Source: Campylobacterota bacterium
GTDB taxonomy: Bacteria; Campylobacterota; Campylobacteria; Campylobacterales; Sulfurovaceae
DNA length: 5,326 nt
Assembly (NCBI GenBank): GCA_003646525.1
Contig: QMKU01000122.1
Location: forward strand, 1-5,326
Reading direction: 5' to 3'
Position 1 is the stretch's first letter. Each line of letters starts with the position of its first letter. The translations under genes and the position numbers were made by a program. Under the pieces are notes generated by a model. That model had not been told where the DNA came from and searched no databases. It worked only from the letters and a program-made list of their open reading frames with translations. Below, in pieces: positions 5,232 through 5,326 of this stretch.

Positions 5232-5326
5232 ATGCTTAACAAAGAAGTATTTTCAGACTTATCTAAAGTAACTGGATATATGGGCGCTGTATTGAGTGAC
5301 TATACTGGTGAAATTCTAGTAGAAGA
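5232..5326 (+). CDS. N-terminal 31 codons of an unidentified protein, possibly Roadblock/LC7-like
   Basis: The ATG at 5232 is preceded by AAGGAG (5220-5225) at six bases, the best ribosome-binding site in the window, and by a TATAAT promoter. The frame is open to the right edge. The peptide begins MLNKEVFSDLSKVTGYMGAV and continues with LSDYTGEILVE. A short helix followed by 'GAVLSDYTGEIL' resembles the first helix and strand of Roadblock/LC7 domains, which often read 'G..gavl.d.dG..la' and act as small GTPase regulators or dimerisation modules. With only 31 residues this is a suggestion. That a real gene starts here is much surer than what it encodes. Confidence 0.7.
   Translation, partial: MLNKEVFSDLSKVTGYMGAVLSDYTGEILVE

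Overview
The window looks like chromosomal DNA of a moderately AT-rich Campylobacterota (epsilonproteobacterial) organism, possibly near Sulfurovum or Sulfurimonas. This rests on the protein sequences, the short intergenic spacing, AT-rich promoters with a good -10 but no clear -35, and methionyl-tRNA synthetase followed directly by a conserved protein of unknown function, an order I remember from this phylum. No search was run, so the lineage is an inference.

Left part (1-1192): the minus strand carries the first 275 codons of a DUF2130-family coiled-coil protein that runs off the left edge. Behind its start lies a short minus-strand remnant that reads like the C-terminus of a PIN-domain (VapC-type) toxin with the rest of the gene missing. 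The remaining ~200 bases up to metG hold nothing convincing.

Centre (1193-4146): a two-gene plus-strand operon. metG (complete, 656 codons, with HIGH, KMSKS, a Cys4 zinc knuckle and a C-terminal tRNA-binding domain) overlaps the next gene by ATGA. That 328-codon gene begins with a stretch resembling the Mur-ligase N-terminal domain but shows no ATP-binding P-loop. Its function is unknown.

Right part (4147-5231): about 1.1 kb without a credible protein gene, but dense with repeats. It holds two partly duplicated modules (41 bp identical; 89 bp with five transitions), a perfect 30-bp inverted repeat around a 44-nt loop, several strong short palindromes, and a ~187-nt segment with complementary ends, several internal hairpins and an extended -10 just upstream, which could be a small RNA or a MITE. 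The whole block is bracketed by an exact 34-bp direct repeat: the last ten codons plus stop of the upstream gene are copied 976 bp downstream. This suggests that the island arose by insertion or rearrangement at the 3' end of that gene.

Right edge (5232-5326): the first 31 codons of a new gene, with its own TATAAT and a strong AAGGAG. The start is weakly reminiscent of Roadblock/LC7 domains.

The metG operon and the two edge genes look ordinary. The unusual part of the window is the repeat island.
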